Assembly (NCBI GenBank): GCA_946811185.2
Contig: OX328097.1
Location: 60,293,063 to 60,357,062, forward strand
Reading direction: 5' to 3'
DNA: 64,000 nt
From: Hippopus hippopus
Taxonomy: Eukaryota; Mollusca; Bivalvia; Cardiida; Cardiidae
Under the pieces are notes generated by a model. The model saw only the letters and a list, made by a program, of their open reading frames with translations. It had not been told where the DNA came from and ran no database searches. The number at the start of each line of letters is the position of its first letter. The stretch's first letter is position 1. The translations under genes and the position numbers were made by a program. Shown here piece by piece: positions 1 to 11,217 of this stretch.

Positions 1-157
1 GTGTCGTAAAGAATAAAGGGTCTATTATTGCCATAGATGTCTCAGGTTACAATGCAACAGAGAGCATGACAGATGCTGAACTATGGAAAACTCATGAAGA
101 GTTGGCATGAATAATTATATGCCTTGTACATCTCCATTATTGGTTACTGGTTAACTC

Positions 158-396
158 TTAACCCTTTATTCTTAAATACCACATGACAAAATATTGGACT
201 TGTCCCAATTGAAAGCATTTGAGATGGCAAATTAAATATTGCACAAACTATGAAATCTGTCTTTGAAAGGTTGGAAAATGTGGTGGGAAAAGGAGAAAAT
301 GCTGGCTACCAGCATTTTCTCCTTTTCCCACAGTGTTTTTATAAAGTTATTTTTCGTGTAGGTCGTTAAACTCGGGATCTTGTGGTAAAGGGCTAA
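158..396 (-). mobile_element. MITE-A
   Basis: TTAACCCTTTATTC at the left, core hairpin GCTGGCTACCAGC intact, right end TGTGGTAAAGGGCTAA, where the terminal TTAA has decayed to CTAA. Confidence 0.75.
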
Positions 397-593
397 CCCC
401 TAAAATGCATTTAGGTTGCCTTTCAGTCAATGTAGATCAATATCAAATTGCACTTAATAAGCAGACTGATCTTTGATTGATACTGTTTGCTTTGTTGACA
501 CATGGTGGACAATTTTAGCAACCTAAAATTGCAACCATTTGTATTTTATTTCTAGACTGAAAATGTTTGTTGAGTTTATTTGCCCTCCAACTG

Positions 594-740
594 TTAACCT
601 TATGACAAAACTTCAGTCTTGTCAGTATTGAAAATTTTGTGGACAACACTTGAATATTGATTAAATCACAGGATTTCTCTTTGATACTGTGGAAAAACAA
701 TTGATTTTTTCTCCCAGTGCATTGCACTTGAAAACTGCAT
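594..740 (-). mobile_element. MITE-A, degraded fragment
   Basis: Starts TTAACCTTATGACAAAAC with the GTCTTGTC..ATTGAAA segment. The core is reduced to an ATTTTTTCTCCCA remnant and no right terminus is seen. Confidence 0.4.
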
Positions 741-765
741 ATCAAAAGCATGCAAATTGTATTTG

Positions 766-1035
766 GGCCATGCTCTGTGAAAAGGGGGTTTAATACATCT
801 GCAAAAAGTATCAATCTATGTCATCCTGTGCATTCAGGGTAGGCTGACATGGGTCAATTTTACTACATTGTATTTGTAAGTTTCTGCATGTCCAAGGACA
901 ATTCTAGTTCATGATTGCGTCACTTGTTCGACAAACTGGATTTTATGGATCCACAATTTTATGATGACTTGTTTTGTATAATGCATCAATGGGGATGAAT
1001 TAAACCTCCTTAGCCAGAGTGCAGGTGATTTTCGT
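766..1035. repeat. Dispersed repeat R4, copy 1
   Basis: Shares ordered blocks with 2902-3135: GCCATGCTCTGTGAAAA, GGCTGACA..GG, TTTCTGCAT.TCCAAGGAC, GGATTTTATGGATCCA and TTAGCCAGAGT-like ends. No terminal repeats identified. Confidence 0.6.
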
Positions 1036-1116
1036 ATTTCCTTAATTGGTTGAAGTCTTTTCCAAATAATCCTGTGTTTTGACAACCCTGAGGAAATGAT
1101 TGCTGATCTTTTGCAG

Positions 1117-1205
1117 ATTGATACATTCCGGAAGCCAGGGTCTGGCAAGCTGACCTATAGTGACCTGTATGATGGAGTATTTCTGAGTGATGTAATGCAA
1201 GATAT
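1117..1205 (+). CDS. CCDC88-family (Girdin/Daple-like) Hook domain, internal exon 1 of 3 seen
   Basis: This is an internal exon bounded by a TTTTGCAG acceptor and a GTAAGT donor. It is 89 nt long and reads in phase 0 from ATT, ending two bases into a codon. The peptide includes KLTYSDLYDGVFLSDVMQDI. This matches the part of the CCDC88 N-terminal Hook domain that reads DGVFLNQ.M in Girdin and DGIFLNQIM in Daple. In that family the domain precedes a long coiled coil, and the proteins act in actin organisation, Wnt signalling and G-alpha regulation. The codon split across the junction becomes ATT (Ile) when joined to 18516. The family's start methionine and SPLVTWVKTF-like motif are not in this exon, so the first coding exon lies upstream, probably before the window. 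Family assignment is from recalled family sequence, not a search; Hook1-3 are more distant. Confidence 0.88.
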
Positions 1206-1494
1206 GTAAGTAGATTGCCATTTTTTTTTTTTGACTTGTAATAGTGCGAAGAAAATCAAGTGCAAAAAAAAACAGACCAAGATTATATTACAATTTTACA
1301 GCTCTGTTTGTCCAAAACATCCAAGGCTAGGCAGTAACTTTTAGGGTAGGGTTCTCAAAGCCACTACATTGCCAGTTTAGGGACAACATACTCAGCATTG
1401 GGCTGTTTCCCTTCCAAACTTTTGATGTTGTTGGGTTCATAAGGCACTGTTAGTGTTACAGATCAGCCTAATACCATAATAAATTATGAAATAT

Positions 1495-1610
1495 AGAAAA
1501 ATGTAGATCCAGTCAGACTGCACGTTCTTTGCAGCCTGATCTTGGTCCATCAGACTACACTTTTTGTGCTCCAGTCATGATGGTTCTATTTTCAATAAGT
1601 TACAGTGTGT
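1495..1610. mobile_element. MITE-B fragment
   Basis: Core hairpin GTAGATCCAGTCAGACTGCA / GCAGCCTGATCTTGG, followed by GACTACACTTTTTG. Termini not clear. Confidence 0.45.
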
Positions 1611-1703
1611 CCCCTTTGCTTCTGATAACTTCGCTCTCTACTGGATGACAAAATTTCATACCGTAATTGTCCTAACTGAAAGCATAAATTTGCAGGATTC
1701 AAA

Positions 1704-1932
1704 TTAACCCTTTACCACACATTCCCGAATTTTAACGACCCTGGAAAAGAAGGCCTTTGAAAACATTGTGGGAAAAGAAGAAAATGCTGGTAACCAGCAT
1801 TTTCTCCATTTCCCACAATGTTTTCTACCCTATCAAAGTCAGAAATCATCGTTTGAGCTACATTCAAATTGTCGTCTGCAGATGCTTTCAATTTGGCTGA
1901 GTCTTAAATTTTGTTGTTGGATAAAGTGTTAA
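1704..1932 (+). mobile_element. MITE-A, full length
   Basis: TTAACCCTTTACCACAC to GATAAAGTGTTAA. The core palindrome is intact (GCTGGTAACCAGC) apart from one mismatch in each outer arm. Confidence 0.85.
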
Positions 1933-1939
1933 ATATGTT

Positions 1940-2146
1940 ACAAATTATTAGATTTTTCTTTGAAAGGATAAAAATCATTTTGGGGAAAAAGAAAATGGGG
2001 GTAAACCAGCATTTTCTTCTTTTTTCCATGATCTTTTCTACCCTTTCAAAGACAAACTCATGATGTGGTTTACATTTTTCATTGGCAAAATTTAATTGTT
2101 TCCATTTGAACATCTAGTTCTGTTTTTTTCTTCTGGTAAAGAGTTG
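1940..2146 (+). mobile_element. MITE-A, degraded copy
   Basis: Core arm AAGAAAATGGGGGTAAACCA / GCATTTTCTTCTTTTTTCC and the trailing TCTACCCTTTCAAAGACAAA. Right end CTGGTAAAGAGTTGG, with the last TTAA lost. Confidence 0.6.
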
Positions 2147-2339
2147 GGGGGTATAGGATGTGATGTGGATATTTCAAGGTAGGCATTAAAGAAAACCTTT
2201 GAAAGCTTGAATAAAGGAGTGATATTTGATACATTGTGATTTAGAAATCAACACTCATGGGATTAAATATTTAGCACAGAGAGTTAGATCTAGCTGAACA
2301 GAGGTTTTACTCCTTTTTTTCTTTCATAAAAATTATGCA

Positions 2340-2530
2340 TAGCCCTTTACTACCCAACAGTACTCTTCACTTGCAAGAATTGAAAGCATTGGCAGATTTA
2401 CAAATTATATGTGGATCAAATGATTAGAATTGTCTTTGAATTACATGCATTATGTCCTTTTTCCTCAGCTTTTTCAAAAGCCTTTTTCCTAAGGGTCCTA
2501 AAAATTCAAAATTGCTCAGTTAAGGGTTAA
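2340..2530 (-). mobile_element. MITE-A, core-deleted
   Basis: TAGCCCTTTACTACCCAACA to GTTAAGGGTTAA. Both half-arms (GAAAGCATTGGCAGA and TTTCAAAAGCCTTTTTCC) are present but the palindrome is missing. Confidence 0.6.
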
Positions 2531-2901
2531 CAATAAGTGGAAATAGGTGCTCTGTTAATAATAATATAATTGGGGTCTTTGTTTGAAATGAAGATTTGGG
2601 TGAGTTTTGCTTGTATGCAGTTGTGTAGATTTTTTATCTGACTGCACAATCCCAACTCTTTGCATGCATGTCACAATCTCTGATGTCCTTTGCGAGGAGA
2701 GTAGACCAGAATCAGACATTTTCTTCTTTTGTCACTTTGTTTACATGCAGTTGATCTTGATACACCCTAACATTATGCATAAACAATTTCTGGTAAATTT
2801 TTTGTTCAAAAGCTTTTTACTTTAGGGTGTAAAAGTCATTTTATATAGTGATGGGTTACTGTAGAAATCAATAATCTCATGGCCTCCTGAAATAAATTTT
2901 A

Positions 2902-3135
2902 GCCATGCTCTGTGAAAAAGAGGCTTAATACAAAAAAAAAAGAATCAACCCATGGTCAGCCTGCACAGGCTGACACGGTTCGAAACTTTTCTGCATTTCC
3001 AAGGACCAGTCTACCCTGAAATTAGGCCAGTGGTTAGACAAAATGGATTTTATGGATCCAAATTTATGTGATTCTTTGTATGATGCATCACAGAGATACC
3101 TGAAGCCCCCCTTTGCCAGAGTTTAGCTGGCAACT
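2902..3135. repeat. Dispersed repeat R4, copy 2
   Basis: Same block order as 766-1035, including the ACAAA.TGGATTTTATGGA block and the GATGCATCA block. Confidence 0.6.
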
Positions 3136-3191
3136 TTGTAAACACTGTAATAGAATATGGATTCTCAGTATGGATAAAGGTTCTGTTTGGT

Positions 3192-3505
3192 TTAACCTTT
3201 TACCACACAATCCTGTGTTTTAATGAACCTGAGAAGGGAGGCTCTTGAAAACATTGTGTGAAAAGGAGAAAATGCGGGTAACTAGTATTTTCTCCTTCTT
3301 CCACAATTTTTCCCACTCTTTTATAGAAAAAAACTACCATCTGCCAGAGCCACATTCAATTTGATACATGAATACTTGCAGGAACTTTGCAGCAGAGCAA
3401 TTTCTTGTCTTGCCACACTGTATTTAAAAGTAATCATCTGTAGGACGGCAAAATTTATCTGCACAAAGTAAACTAATGAGCTAGATGAAAATGGTAGATT
3501 TTCGT
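3192..3505 (+). mobile_element. MITE-A, degraded
   Basis: TTAACCTTTTACCACACAAT start. The core GAGAAAATGCGGGTAACTAG / TATTTTCTCCTTCTTCCAC has mismatches, and the 3' part is scrambled and lengthened. Confidence 0.65.
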
Positions 3506-3509
3506 AAAG

Positions 3510-3672
3510 TATCCCTTTACCACACAATTACAAGTTTTAACAAGCACAACTTAACCTTTTCTTAACCTCCCAAAAGCAAATTTAAGTTTTTGGATAACAG
3601 TTAATTTGTTGTCTGCAAATGCTTTTAATTTGGAGCAGTCTAAAATTTTGTTGTTTGATAAAGCAATTATCG
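3510..3672 (+). mobile_element. MITE-A, core-deleted
   Basis: CCCTTTACCACACAATTACA head joined to a GTCTGCAAATGCTTTTAATT tail and TTGATAAAG end; no palindrome. Confidence 0.6.
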
Positions 3673-4173
3673 CCTGAAAAAAAGTTTAATGAAGGAATTC
3701 ATGGAGGTCATATTCAATGTGACATGATCCTGACACATTTCCTCATTTTATAAGTATGGACTCTCACAAAGAAAATGGCAGAAATAATATTTCAAAGAAT
3801 TTTGTAGACATTTGAGTGGAGGAAGAATCATGACAGCATTAGAGCAAAATTAATGTTGAAATGGTTCATTTTGAGCAATTTCTGAATTTTTCATGATGGT
3901 TGCATGCATGGTCTGCTTGAGATGTGTACTATTGATAAATGACATCAGGAAAGGATTTTAATAATGGATGAAATTGGATAGTTTGAAGCTGAAATGGTTT
4001 GTTTACAACTCCAAAGTGAGGTCATAAAATTTAAGTATGGGTATATATTAAGGCTCTAATCACCTCTTTATGGTGCTGTATATTACACATATTGATCCCT
4101 GTAAGCCTTTGGAATGTGAAATTTGTGGTGTCAACCCAGATTACCATCATTATGGGACTTTGGAGACACTTAT

Positions 4174-4337
4174 TTAACTTTGCACCAAACAACAAAATTT
4201 GAGACTCATCTATATTTTCAAAGTGTTTGGAGATGGCAAACTAAATAAGGGTCAAGTGATATTAGTTATTTTTGAGAGAGTGAAAAATATTGTGGGAAAA
4301 GAAGAACATTTGAATTCTGACGTGTGGTAAAGAGTGA
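4174..4337 (-). mobile_element. MITE-A, right half deleted
   Basis: TTAACTTTGCACCAAACAAC start. One core arm (ATTGTGGGAAAAGAAGAA) is present, then it jumps to the terminal GTGTGGTAAAGAGTGAA. Confidence 0.7.
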
Positions 4338-4980
4338 AAAAGATTTTCACTGTTTGGTATTTTGTGGTATCAGCCAAAAATGGTTTTGGTCTTTAAATAT
4401 CTCCTGTTTTTAGATGTCCCATTTCACTTTACTGTAGCCTCTGGTGATTAAATTCCAAATGGTGGTCTTAGGAATGTGATAATCCAATCAGGTTTCTGTT
4501 TGGTTAAGTCTCAAATATCACTAAAGTGCACCAGTGCAGACGTAACTCTCAAATGTCACTTAAGTGCTCTAATGCAGGCATCCTCCTATCATAATTTCAA
4601 AATCATGTTCAATTTGTCCTCATTTGTCTGATGCAAAAATGTCTAGACGCCGTTCTCAAGAGTCCCATTGTCAGTCTTGCACAGATGTTCAAGATCACAG
4701 TTAATGTTCAGTTTTATCTCTGAGGTTTCAATTCTAGGTATTTCAGTCCATTTTCTAATATTTTTCTGGCTGTCTTTCCATTTTCTGATACCCTTGTGGT
4801 ATATCTTTCTGGAAAGAACCATTGTATTCATGATTATCAAGCTCATCAATTCATCATTTGCTCTTGATTTGGAGCTTTAGGTGATAAAAGAAATCAGAGA
4901 CCATTACAAGCTATTTTTCAAGAAGACATGAAGGTTCTATAGATGCAAATGTTATATGGAAAGAAAATAACTTTGAGTGA
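4338..4980. other. Intronic stretch, no feature recognised
   Basis: Two overlapping open frames of about 70 codons on opposite strands near 4643-4880 have no recognisable motif. I see no repeat terminus or splice-bounded exon. Confidence 0.5.
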
Positions 4981-4989
4981 TGTGTAAAG

Positions 4990-5139
4990 GCTGAAGGAGG
5001 CTTTTGAAAACGCTTCAGAAAAAGGAGAAAATGTACCTTTCCAAAAACAAATTTCAGTTTTCGAGTAGATTTATTTTATCATCTGCAAATGCTTTTAAAT
5101 TGGACAAGTCCAAAATTTTGTTGTTTTGTAAAGAGTTAA
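4990..5139 (+). mobile_element. MITE-A, core-deleted
   Basis: GGAGGCTTTTGAAAACGCTT, one core arm AAAGGAGAAAATG, then TCATCTGCAAATGCTTTTAA and the end TTTTGTAAAGAGTTAA. Confidence 0.65.
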
Positions 5140-6037
5140 TTATTGTGTATGTGCCTTTTGTTTTTGAGGTCAAAATTATTACTTTGATGAAAGTTATACT
5201 GGTAACCCTCATAAAGAATAACATAGGTTTGTTTTCTAGTCTATTTAATTTGGCTGTTTTGAATTTCTTTGAACAATTTAACCTGATCTGGAAGTTTTTC
5301 ATCTTGTATCATTAGGTTACATTAGCAGGGATCGCTCAAAGGTGAAATATTGTCAGCTATTATGAGAATCTTCATACAGCAAAACTGCAGCCGACAACAG
5401 TGAGAACTTGTAATAATGTTTGTTGTTTAACACCTTGTTCAACAGTTTAAAGTTTGGTCACATTGGCCCATGCTCCTATCCATATATTCCTGTATTTTCT
5501 GTATCTAGCAATACCAGCACTTCACAGGCTACAATCTCACACTTAATGGTTACAATTGAGAGACAATTGAATACTAATGCAGAGACTTTCGTCAATCTTT
5601 GGATGGAGTCTTCTCTAGTCCAGGGTTCAAAGACACAACCTCAGGGTTGCAAGAGGTATTATTGAGCTACGTGGACTTGGCCAGTATGAAAGTAAAGATT
5701 TAGGGCATAAATTGTTGTATTGTATCAGCAAGTGATGACTAAAATGTCTGATGTGTGGAATTGGCCTAGCCTGCAGAAAAAATGGTTATCGAGAAAATTG
5801 TGACAGAGTTGTGAGAAACAAGTGAAGCTTGTAATCAGTTTATACAAATCCCCAAAGATCAGCCTTTATGCATAAATGGCTTTGTTTCATGAATTGATCA
5901 GTCTCTTTTCCTCCATGTCCAGTTGCTATTTTTTTTGTAGCAGACCCCATTTAGTTTCTTGACTGCATTCGCTATAGGTCTAGAATTATCAAAGTTAACT
6001 CCATGCCAGGTAATAAAATGTTTTAGGTTTGCCTAAT
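5140..6037. other. Intronic stretch, no feature recognised
   Basis: An opposed pair of open frames of 82-103 codons starts in MITE-A 4990-5139 and runs to about 5315, and an 81-codon frame lies at 5420-5665. None shows a family motif or exon context. Confidence 0.45.
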
Positions 6038-6276
6038 TTAACCCATTACCACTCCAATCCAGTGGTTGAAGACCCTAAAAGAGAAAACACCTTTTTGCAA
6101 ACATCATGGCTAAAAGGAGAAAATGCTGGTAATCAGCATTTTCTCCTTTTCCCACGATGTTTTCTTTCCCATCAAAGTCAAATTCCATCACCTATATGCC
6201 ACTTTATGTTGTCATCTGAAAATGCTTTCGATTTAAACAAGAACAACATTTTATTGTCTGGAAAATGACTTATTAA
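6038..6276 (+). mobile_element. MITE-A, full length
   Basis: TTAACCCATTACCACTCCAA start. Core GCTGGTAATCAGC with both arms; decayed right end GTCTGGAAAATGACTTATTAA. Confidence 0.75.
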
Positions 6277-6434
6277 ATTACCAGTAAGTGTTACTCTGCA
6301 GTCTTTGAATGGGTTGAAAATTGTCCTGGAAAAGGAGGAATTAAACTTTTTTTAGCAGTATTTTCTTCATTTCTCTAATTTCTGCCAAATGCTTTCTCTC
6401 CTCACTCTCACTGAAAGATGGGACCATGGAAGGA

Positions 6435-6601
6435 TTAACCCTTAAAGCTCCTTTCACAACTCTACATGTAGTTGCTTTGGTGGATAGTTTAGATAAAGAG
6501 CAGACTGCACAATGTGCAGTACAATCTTCGATCTGCGCTGTTGGCTTTACTGAAACATTTTAGATAAAAACCATAATATTGCCATCAAGTGGGTCTCATT
6601 T
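6435..6601 (+). mobile_element. MITE-B
   Basis: TTAACCCTTAAAGCTCCTTT start with CACAACT and a GCAGACTGCA..TGCAGT core hairpin; the right end is lost where it meets MITE-A at the TTAA at 6602. Confidence 0.6.
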
Positions 6602-6822
6602 TTAACCCTTTACCAAATGACAGAATTTGAGACTTGTCTAAATTGAAAGTACTTGCAGACAACAGATGTAGGTAAAAAAATGTGTTCTATATGAAATGGA
6701 AGAAAACATTAAGGGAAAAGGAGAAAATGATGGTTACCAGTATTTTCTCCTTTTTCGATGTTTTAAAAAGGGTGTTTTCCTCATGGTTGGTAAAAAAATG
6801 AGATTGTATGGTAAAAGATTAA
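6602..6822 (-). mobile_element. MITE-A
   Basis: TTAACCCTTTACCAAATGAC to TATGGTAAAAGATTAA. Core GATGGTTACCAGT slightly decayed. Confidence 0.75.
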
Positions 6823-6854
6823 ACTGAAAATGTCTGTTTGTTTTATTTGGCACT

Positions 6855-7083
6855 TTAACCCATTTCCAAACAACAAAATCTTAGACTGGTCCAAATTGAA
6901 AGCATTTGCAGACGACAATATAAATGTGACTCAAAAATCAAAACTTGACTTAGGAAGAATAGAAAACATTGTGGGAAAAGGAGAAAATGTTGGTTACCAG
7001 CAATTTCTCTTTTCCCACAGTGTATTCAGAAGGCTTCTTCCTCAGGATCTTTAAAAACAAGGGATTGTTTGGTTATGGCTTAA
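6855..7083 (-). mobile_element. MITE-A, full length
   Basis: TTAACCCATTTCCAAACAAC to TTTGGTTATGGCTTAA, 229 bp. One base of the outer core is lost (CAGCAATTTCTC). Only about 30 bp from the previous copy. Confidence 0.82.
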
Positions 7084-7422
7084 ACATTATAGTAAAAATT
7101 ACAATTGAGCAAAGGGTCAAATAACTGTCCCATTGTTATGAATATAAAAGGTGCTTACTTATTATTTAATTTTGTGCTGAATGGGTTTAGCTATGTTTGG
7201 TATTTGCTTTTATTTACTGATTCCATTGTTCCCCTTTCTTGGACAAATTACTTGAAAACAAAATTAGAAAATTAGCTTTCTACATTTTTCTGATACACAG
7301 TATAAATGCAGTCTTTCAACTTTCAAGATGATAATGCTTACTAGGTAATTTTGGGGAATGAAATTTCTATATATGTACATAGAAGTGCTTTGATGTGAAT
7401 GTCATTATTTATGGAAATACCA

Positions 7423-7688
7423 AGCCCTGAGAGCTCAGTTGGTAGTATACAGCACTTGAGAACAGGGGGTAGCTGGTTCAGTCCTAGGCCTTGCCTATTT
7501 CTTTCTCTCCACTGACCATTGTTTCGACAATGGTTATGTGGAAAAGCAGCCAGTGGCTAAGAAAGAGTATTGTGCGGAGTAATGATAAAAAGAAACTCCA
7601 GGAAAGCATGGATAGGTGCACTGGCTGCCATGATATAACTGAAATAATATTGAAAACGGCACGAAACACCATACAATCAACAATATTA
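7423..7688 (+). mobile_element. SINE type B (tRNA-derived)
   Basis: tRNA-like head with GAGCTCAGTTGGTAGTA (A box) and GCTGGTTCAGTCCTAG (decayed B box). The body has CACTGACCATTGTTTCGAC, CAGCCAGTGGCT and CTCCAGGAAAGCATGGATAG. The tail GATATAACTGAAATAATATT ends near ACCATACAATCAACAA. Confidence 0.75.
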
Positions 7689-7709
7689 AAAGAAAACACT
7701 ATCCAATGG

Positions 7710-7938
7710 TTAACCCTTTACCACACAATCCCTTTGTCAACGACTTCCAGAGAAAGGGTCTTTTGAAAACATTGTGTAAAAAGGAGAAAATGCTGGTAAC
7801 CAGCATTTCCTCCTTTTCCCACAATGTTTTCTACCCTTACAAAGAAAAGTTTTCTGATTTGTGCAACATTTAGTTTGTTGCCTTCAAATGCTTTCAATTT
7901 GGATCAGTCTAACATTATGTTATTTGGTAAAGAGTTGA
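7710..7938 (+). mobile_element. MITE-A, full length
   Basis: TTAACCCTTTACCACACAAT to ATTTGGTAAAGAGTTGA; intact palindrome with centre GCTGGTAACCAGC. The distal TTAA has become TTGA. Confidence 0.85.
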
Positions 7939-8384
7939 AAGTGCAGATTGGTCAGGGCAGGTCTGATAAGAAATTTTATATACATTGTTCACTTTATCAA
8001 AAGTTTGAACACCTCTATACATAGTGGATCAGCACTAGAGAATGTTTGATTTTAGTAAACAAGGGAAATGACCTGATATCTATGATTGAATAATGTTTTA
8101 CAGAATTTCTAAGTGATTTATCCATTCTCCCCAATGTTTTCAAAAACTATTTGTGGTAGATACATGAACTATACATACCTTCCTTATAATTATGTCATTC
8201 GAATGAATGTTTTTATCACATGAGTTATTCATAATTTATTAAATAAAAATGACTCTGAAACAATGTTGAAATGGCATTAAACTCCAGAGAAAAAACAAAT
8301 ATGGATGCAACTTAAGATGTGCTAAGTCATTACTAGTAAGAGGTTTTCGTTGTTTTAAACTTTGAGCTACTAAACACAACTCAC

Positions 8385-8563
8385 TGACCTTTTGCGGACT
8401 GTGTAGATCAAGATCAGACTGCACAGAAATTGCAGTCTGATCTTGGATCTACACTGTCCAAGAAGGAGGTATTATTTCTTAAAACGTATTTTTGAAATAG
8501 CAATAATTAGGGTTTTTACTATGGAACTGAAATTTTCATTTTAGTTATTTAGCAGTATAAGGG
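8385..8563. mobile_element. MITE-B
   Basis: Strong hairpin: GTGTAGATCAAGATCAGACT / CAGTCTGATCTTGGATCTAC around ACAGAAATTG. It runs to the TAAGGGTTAA shared with the next MITE-A. Confidence 0.65.
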
Positions 8564-8766
8564 TTAATAGCTGTAAAAAGGAAGACATTTAAAGACATTG
8601 TTGTAAAAGGAGAAAATTATTGTTTAATCAGATTTTCTCTTTTTTCCCACAATAGTTTCAACCCTTTCAAAGACAGATGCAGTCATTTGAGCTACATTTA
8701 ATGTGTCATCTTCAAATACTTTGACTTTGGTTGGATCAAAAATTTTGTTCTCTTATAAAGGGATAC
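8564..8766 (+). mobile_element. MITE-A, degraded
   Basis: TTAATAGCTG start, GTAAAAGGAGAAAATTATTG core, CCCTTTCAAAGACAGATGCA, end CTTATAAAGGGATA. Confidence 0.65.
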
Positions 8767-8905
8767 GGTAAGTCAAAGAGTGCACATATCTAACAAAATA
8801 TCACATAAATAGGATCTTTCATGGAGATTAGACCAATTTATTCTTTAATCTTGATCTACATTGTCCATAGAAGCAACTTAAACCATGCCATGTATTCAAA
8901 GTGTT

Positions 8906-9134
8906 ATCTTGTTACCAAACAACAAAATTTTAGATTTGTCTAAATTGAAAGCATTTGCAGACGACTAGATAAATGTGACTCAAAAATTGAATTTTTTTCC
9001 AAAAGGGTAGAAAACATTGTGAGAAAAAAAGAAAATGCTCATTGCCAGCATTTTCTCCTTAGTTTTCTATCATGTTTTCAAAAGTCTTCATCTGTAGGAT
9101 GCTTAAAAATTGGGATTGTTTGGTAAAGATGTAA
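8906..9134 (-). mobile_element. MITE-A
   Basis: GTTACCAAACAACAAAATTT start and GAAAGCATTTGCAGACGACT; core with CTCATTGCCAGCATTTTCTC and a deletion in the right arm; end TTTGGTAAAGATGTAA. Confidence 0.75.
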
Positions 9135-9139
9135 TAATA

Positions 9140-9314
9140 AGCTAGCAGATTACTGAACAACAAAATTTTAGATGTGTCCATATTGTTCGAATTGAATCCA
9201 GCTCAATGTAGATTTTGTTTTTGAAAGGATACAAAATATTGTGGAAAACAGAGAAGCTGCTTATTAACAGTATTTTTTTTCAACAATAATTTCTGAAGCT
9301 TTTCCTCAAAGCTT
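9140..9314 (-). mobile_element. MITE-A, degraded
   Basis: TTACTGAACAACAAAATTTT, then AATATTGTGGAAAACAGAGA and a decayed right arm; ends AAGCTTTTAA at the MITE-B TTAA. Confidence 0.6.
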
Positions 9315-9533
9315 TTAACCCTTAGAGCACCCAATAAACCAAACATACATGTTCATTCTAGAAATAAAACCAAACTGCAATTTCAAGGTACCTTTTGTCC
9401 ACATTGTCTGGTCAAAGCGGACAGTGTATATCAGAGATAAGACAGCATGTGTCATGCAGTCTGATCTTGATGTACACTTGCCATGAAGGCAACTGTAGTT
9501 ATGAAAAGCAGTTTAAGGGTTAACACAGGGTAT
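9315..9533 (-). mobile_element. MITE-B, full length
   Basis: TTAACCCTTAGAGCACC to AGTTTAAGGGTTAA, with the interior hairpin GATAAGACAGCATG / CATGCAGTCTGATC. Both TTAA sites are present. Confidence 0.72.
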
Positions 9534-9681
9534 TACGGTAAATGGTTAAAAGGTGAAATCCTAACTGATAACTTGACAGATATCAAAAATACTCAGCTGG
9601 AGCTACTTTGACACAAAATGAAAATTTGATAATTACTTCAACATTGAACAGTGGTTATGGGTTTTTGAAGCATAATATTAA

Positions 9682-9840
9682 TTAAACCTTCAAGTGCCTT
9701 TCACAACTATATATGCTTTTGTTTACAGTGTAAAGTTCAGACTGCACAAACCTTGCAGTCTGAGTTTTGATCTACTCAGTCCTCTTTGCTGAAACACTAT
9801 GGACTACAGCCATCATAATATTACAGTTATTTTGGTAATT
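9682..9840 (+). mobile_element. MITE-B
   Basis: TTAAACCTTCAAGTGCCTTT, CACAACTATATATGC, core TTCAGACTGCACAAACC / GCAGTCTGAG; truncated at the right. Confidence 0.6.
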
Positions 9841-9861
9841 TTCTAAAGTAAAAATGTCTTG

Positions 9862-9939
9862 GGTTTATCCTTTCCCCACAATGTTTTCAAAGCCTTCTTT
9901 ACGGTAGTTTAAAATCCTGATTGTGTGGTAAAGGGTTAA
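9862..9939 (-). mobile_element. MITE-A, right-end fragment
   Basis: TCCTTTCCCCACAATGTTTT through to GTGTGGTAAAGGGTTAA; the left half is absent. Confidence 0.7.
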
Positions 9940-10170
9940 GGCTTGTACATGTATGTGAGGTGATTTTCACATACTGAGACATAAGGCTTTTACTTATTGC
10001 ATGCTAAGAGAGATTCCAGGTTCCTTTCACAGATTTGTAGTTTAAGATCAGACTGTATAAATGATGCAATTTGATAGTAGATTGTAGATATGAACTTAAT
10101 TCAATGATTTTCAAATGTATTTGATGAGATATTCCCCTCAAAGAGGGCTTGATTGGCACAGCAATACCTT

Positions 10171-11170
10171 TTAGCTCACCTGGGCTTTTGTGATGGTGCT
10201 GTGTCCGTCATCTGTCGTCAGTTGTCCGTCGTCAACTTTTACCAAGTGTACGCTGTAGAGGCCACATTTTCAGTCCGATTTCCATGAAACTTGGTCAGAA
10301 TGTCTGTGTTGATGACATCTTGGACAAGTTTGAAAACAGGTCACATCGGATATAAAACTAGGTCACTAGGTAAAATCTTAGAAAAACCTTGAGGACGATC
10401 TTAAGAGTTCACATTTTCAGCCCACTACCGTTGTAAACTTGTCAGAATGTTTATGTTGATGATATCTTGGATGTGGGATGAGTATGAAAATGGGTCATGT
10501 TGAGTCAAAAACTAGGTCACTAGGTCTAATCTTAGAAAAACCTTGTGTACATTTTCAGTCCAATACTCTTGAAACTTGTACAGAATGTTTGTCTTGATGA
10601 TATCGTGGAAGACTTTGGGTCACATCAGGTATAAAACTGGGTCACTAGGTCAAATCTTAGAAAAAAACTTGTGTACACTGTACTGAAGCCGCATTTTCAG
10701 TCCAATACTCATGAAAGTTGGTCAACATATGAAATTGAAATTGGGTCACATCATTTCAGAATTCAGGTCGTCAGGTCAAATCTTTAAAATAGCTTGTGTA
10801 CACTCTGGAGGAAACATTTTCTGTCCAATACTTATGAAATTTAGTCAGAATGGTTTTCTTGATGATCTGTAAGATGAGATTGAAAATGGGTCACTTTGGG
10901 TTAAAAACTAGGTTGCCTCATCAAAACTTGGAAAAACCTTGTGCACTCCACATTTTCTTTAAAATACTCATTAAAGGTGGTCAGAATCTTTGTTTTGATA
11001 ATATATGTAAAATGTCACTGAGACAAATTCTAGATAAAGCTTGTGTACATGCAGTCCAATACTTATGAAAGCTTGTTAGAATTTTTGCCATTGTCTCGGA
11101 AGAGATTGAAAATGGCTCATGTTTGGTCAAAAGGCTAAGATGAGCGACTTCGTGCCATCATGGTACTTGT
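10171..11170 (+). mobile_element. Helitron-like (HINE-style) element, family 1, copy 1
   Basis: Starts TTAGCTCACCTGGGC and ends with GATGAGCGACTTCG, a hairpin TGCCATCATGGTA and CTTGT. Between them are about six or seven degenerate copies of a unit of about 145 bp carrying CCACATTTTCAGTCC, AACTTGGTCAGAATGT and AACTAGGTCACTAGGTC. Subterminal inverted AGCTCACC/GGTGAGC-like motifs, internal tandem repeats and a 3' hairpin are the layout described for Helentron-associated non-autonomous elements. The assignment is by structure only. Confidence 0.6.
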
Positions 11171-11217
11171 GTTTGATTGCCATGGTTCAATCTTTTCAGT
11201 CCTAATGGCAATTTGCC

